From Saprospiraceae bacterium (GTDB lineage: Bacteria > Bacteroidota > Bacteroidia > Chitinophagales > Saprospiraceae), in contig JADZBJ010000419.1 in assembly GCA_020852155.1 (NCBI GenBank), positions 1 to 6,747 of the forward strand: 6,747 nt of DNA, read 5' to 3'. The notes under the pieces were generated by a model, which saw only the letters and a list, made by a program, of their open reading frames with translations, made no database searches and was not told the DNA's origin. The translations under genes and the position numbers were made by a program. Below are positions 6,016-6,747 of the stretch, in pieces (the stretch's first letter is position 1; the number at the start of each line of letters is the position of its first letter).

Positions 6016-6090
6016 TGAATCACGAGGCTAGGGATGATCGGAAATGGGAGAACGTTCCTGGAAGGATTGTCAGCATCGGATTAAAGGCCC

Positions 6091-6169
6091 CCAAACTTTT
6101 CAAATTGCATATTTTAAATTAAAAAAATATACAATTTGAAATTTGAAATATACAATTTGAAAAGTCTGG
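6091..6169. repeat. AT-rich inverted repeat of heptamer units
   Basis: The arms 6091-6120 and 6140-6169 are inverse copies over 30 bp with 27 matches and a 19-base spacer; similarity fades a few bases further out. Inside lie two exact 17-bp direct repeats (6125-6141 and 6146-6162) offset by 21 bp. The right arm reads in 7-bp steps (CAATTTG, AAATTTG and so on from 6132 to 6166), so this is a third kind of heptamer array. It lies just downstream of the helical-protein gene and upstream of the flippase gene, both on the minus strand. It may end the first transcript or be an operator for the second. No target-site duplication is visible. Confidence 0.85.
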
Positions 6170-6181
6170 AGGACAAAAGCA

Positions 6182-6747
6182 TTAGGCCTCAGGTGTAGCG
6201 TCGTCCTTTTTTTCTTCAGGCTCGTCCGCTTCTTTTTCAGCCTTTTTGGCTTTTGGCTTGGTAAGGGCTTCTGCCACTTCGCCAGCCTTTTCAGTCACTT
6301 CTTCGATGACTTCGTCGGCTTTGTCAGCAGCGACCTCAAGGGCTGCGCTGGCTTTGTCGGCGGCCACTTCGAGGGCGGCTTCTGCTTTATCGGCAGCGAC
6401 GCTTGCCACGGCTTTAACCGTATCCAGCGCATCCATCAAGACATCACCCAGCACCGTAGTTGCGGCCTCGAAAAGGCTGTCTTCCTTGGGCGTTTCTGAC
6501 TCTTTAGTCTTGATGCCTGCGGCGATTTCTGCTTTAGCAGCGGCTTTGGCGGCTTCGAATTTTTGACGTTCTGCCTCTTTTTCAGCGCGCTTTTCTTCCT
6601 TGGTTTTAGCAGAAGCGGCTTGTTTTTCCACTTCGCTACGCGTTTTATTCATTTCCGTCAGGCGCTCGCGTTTTCCATTTAGGCGTTCTTCGATCATTTT
6701 GATCTTGGCCATACGGATTTGCGCTTCCAGTTGCCCTTCGGTGGTAT
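6182..6747 (-). CDS. Ala/Lys/Glu-rich helical protein with 11-residue repeats (5' end beyond the window)
   Basis: I do not recognise a named family. The frame is open from the right edge; Met at 6712 gives 176 residues, but eleven codons upstream of it also read as helix-forming sequence (TTEGQLEAQIR), so the true start is probably outside. Numbering from that Met, residues 1-66 are a highly charged, probable coiled coil. Residues 80-150 are an amphipathic Ala-rich helix with four 11-residue units (105-115, 116-126, 127-137, 138-148) of the type VAADKAxAALE. The tail (151-176) is Lys/Glu/Asp/Pro rich and likely disordered. There is no membrane helix and no signal peptide in the visible part. 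Hendecad repeats of this kind occur in LEA-like proteins and in lipid-surface-binding helices; either role would be a guess. Confidence 0.75.
   Translation of the reverse strand, partial: TTEGQLEAQIRMAKIKMIEERLNGKRERLTEMNKTRSEVEKQAASAKTKEEKRAEKEAERQKFEAAKAAAKAEIAAGIKTKESETPKEDSLFEAATTVLGDVLMDALDTVKAVASVAADKAEAALEVAADKASAALEVAADKADEVIEEVTEKAGEVAEALTKPKAKKAEKEADEPEEKKDDATPEA
6317..6415 (-). repeat. 33-bp tandem repeat encoding the 11-residue units
   Basis: Three consecutive 33-bp units (6317-6349, 6350-6382, 6383-6415) are clearly related at the DNA level, each beginning on the + strand with GGCTTTGTC or TGCTTTATC. They encode the Ala-rich hendecads of the helical protein. Differences are mostly at third codon positions in the first two units, as expected for an old tandem duplication kept under protein-level selection. 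The fourth protein unit is no longer obvious in DNA. Confidence 0.75.

Noticed and set aside
6091..6169. Possible MITE or small insertion sequence
   Set aside because: There is an inverted repeat but no flanking target-site duplication and no transposase. The internal 7-bp phasing fits a tandem-repeat origin better.
6246..6566. 106-codon Ala/Ser-rich frame on the + strand opposite the helical protein
   Set aside because: The Ala/Ser repeats are the antisense reading of the 33-bp repeat coding for VAADKA units. The minus-strand frame is longer, open to the edge and has sensible charge patterning.
1..6747. Promoters of the Bacteroidota type (TTTG then TAnnTTTG)
   Set aside because: I looked in the atpB-atpE, atpE-atpF and flippase upstream gaps on the relevant strands and found only partial matches such as TATTTG or TACAATTTG with wrong spacing, so none is annotated.

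Overview
The window carries most of an F-type ATP synthase operon from a member of the Bacteroidota. The protein sequences point there: the c subunit is short, subunit b ends in IKLN, and subunit alpha has an extra segment with the motif NMNDLPES before its conserved C-terminal half. The start codons also lack Shine-Dalgarno sites, as is usual in that phylum. Heptanucleotide repeats between the genes would fit a Saprospiria-like lineage, but I cannot fix the rank from sequence alone.

Layout. Positions 1-4552 (+ strand) hold the 3' end of atpB (subunit a), then atpE (c), atpF (b), atpH (delta), atpA (alpha) and atpG (gamma), all in the same direction. A strong intrinsic terminator at 4606-4643 closes the cluster. 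atpD (beta) and atpC (epsilon) do not follow, so they must lie elsewhere, as is common in Bacteroidota. Converging on the same terminator from the right is a minus-strand gene for a PST/MOP-type polysaccharide flippase (4642-6015, GTG start). Beyond it is a minus-strand gene for an Ala/Lys/Glu-rich helical protein with 11-residue repeats (6182 to the right edge), whose 5' end probably lies outside the window.

Function. Subunits a, b and c form the membrane Fo sector, with the c-ring as proton-driven rotor and b as stator stalk. Delta joins b to the top of the F1 head. Alpha with the absent beta makes the catalytic hexamer, and gamma is the central shaft. The c subunit has the essential carboxylate (E51) but not the accessory residues of Na+-dependent c-rings, so proton coupling is expected.

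The coding content is conventional, and I see no undescribed enzymatic or defence system. What stands out is between the genes. Four of the five internal gaps of the atp cluster carry short tandem repeats, mostly 7 bp, lying just upstream of the start codons of atpE (8-bp version), atpF, atpA and atpG. On the sense strand these leaders contain A, C and T with almost no G. The atpA-atpG gap holds two opposed heptamer arrays that form a 38-bp, 36-match inverted repeat starting inside the atpA stop codon. A separate heptamer-phased inverted repeat sits between the last two genes. The other atp gap (atpF-atpH) has only a small hairpin, and atpE is followed by a terminator-like hairpin that may help set c-subunit stoichiometry.
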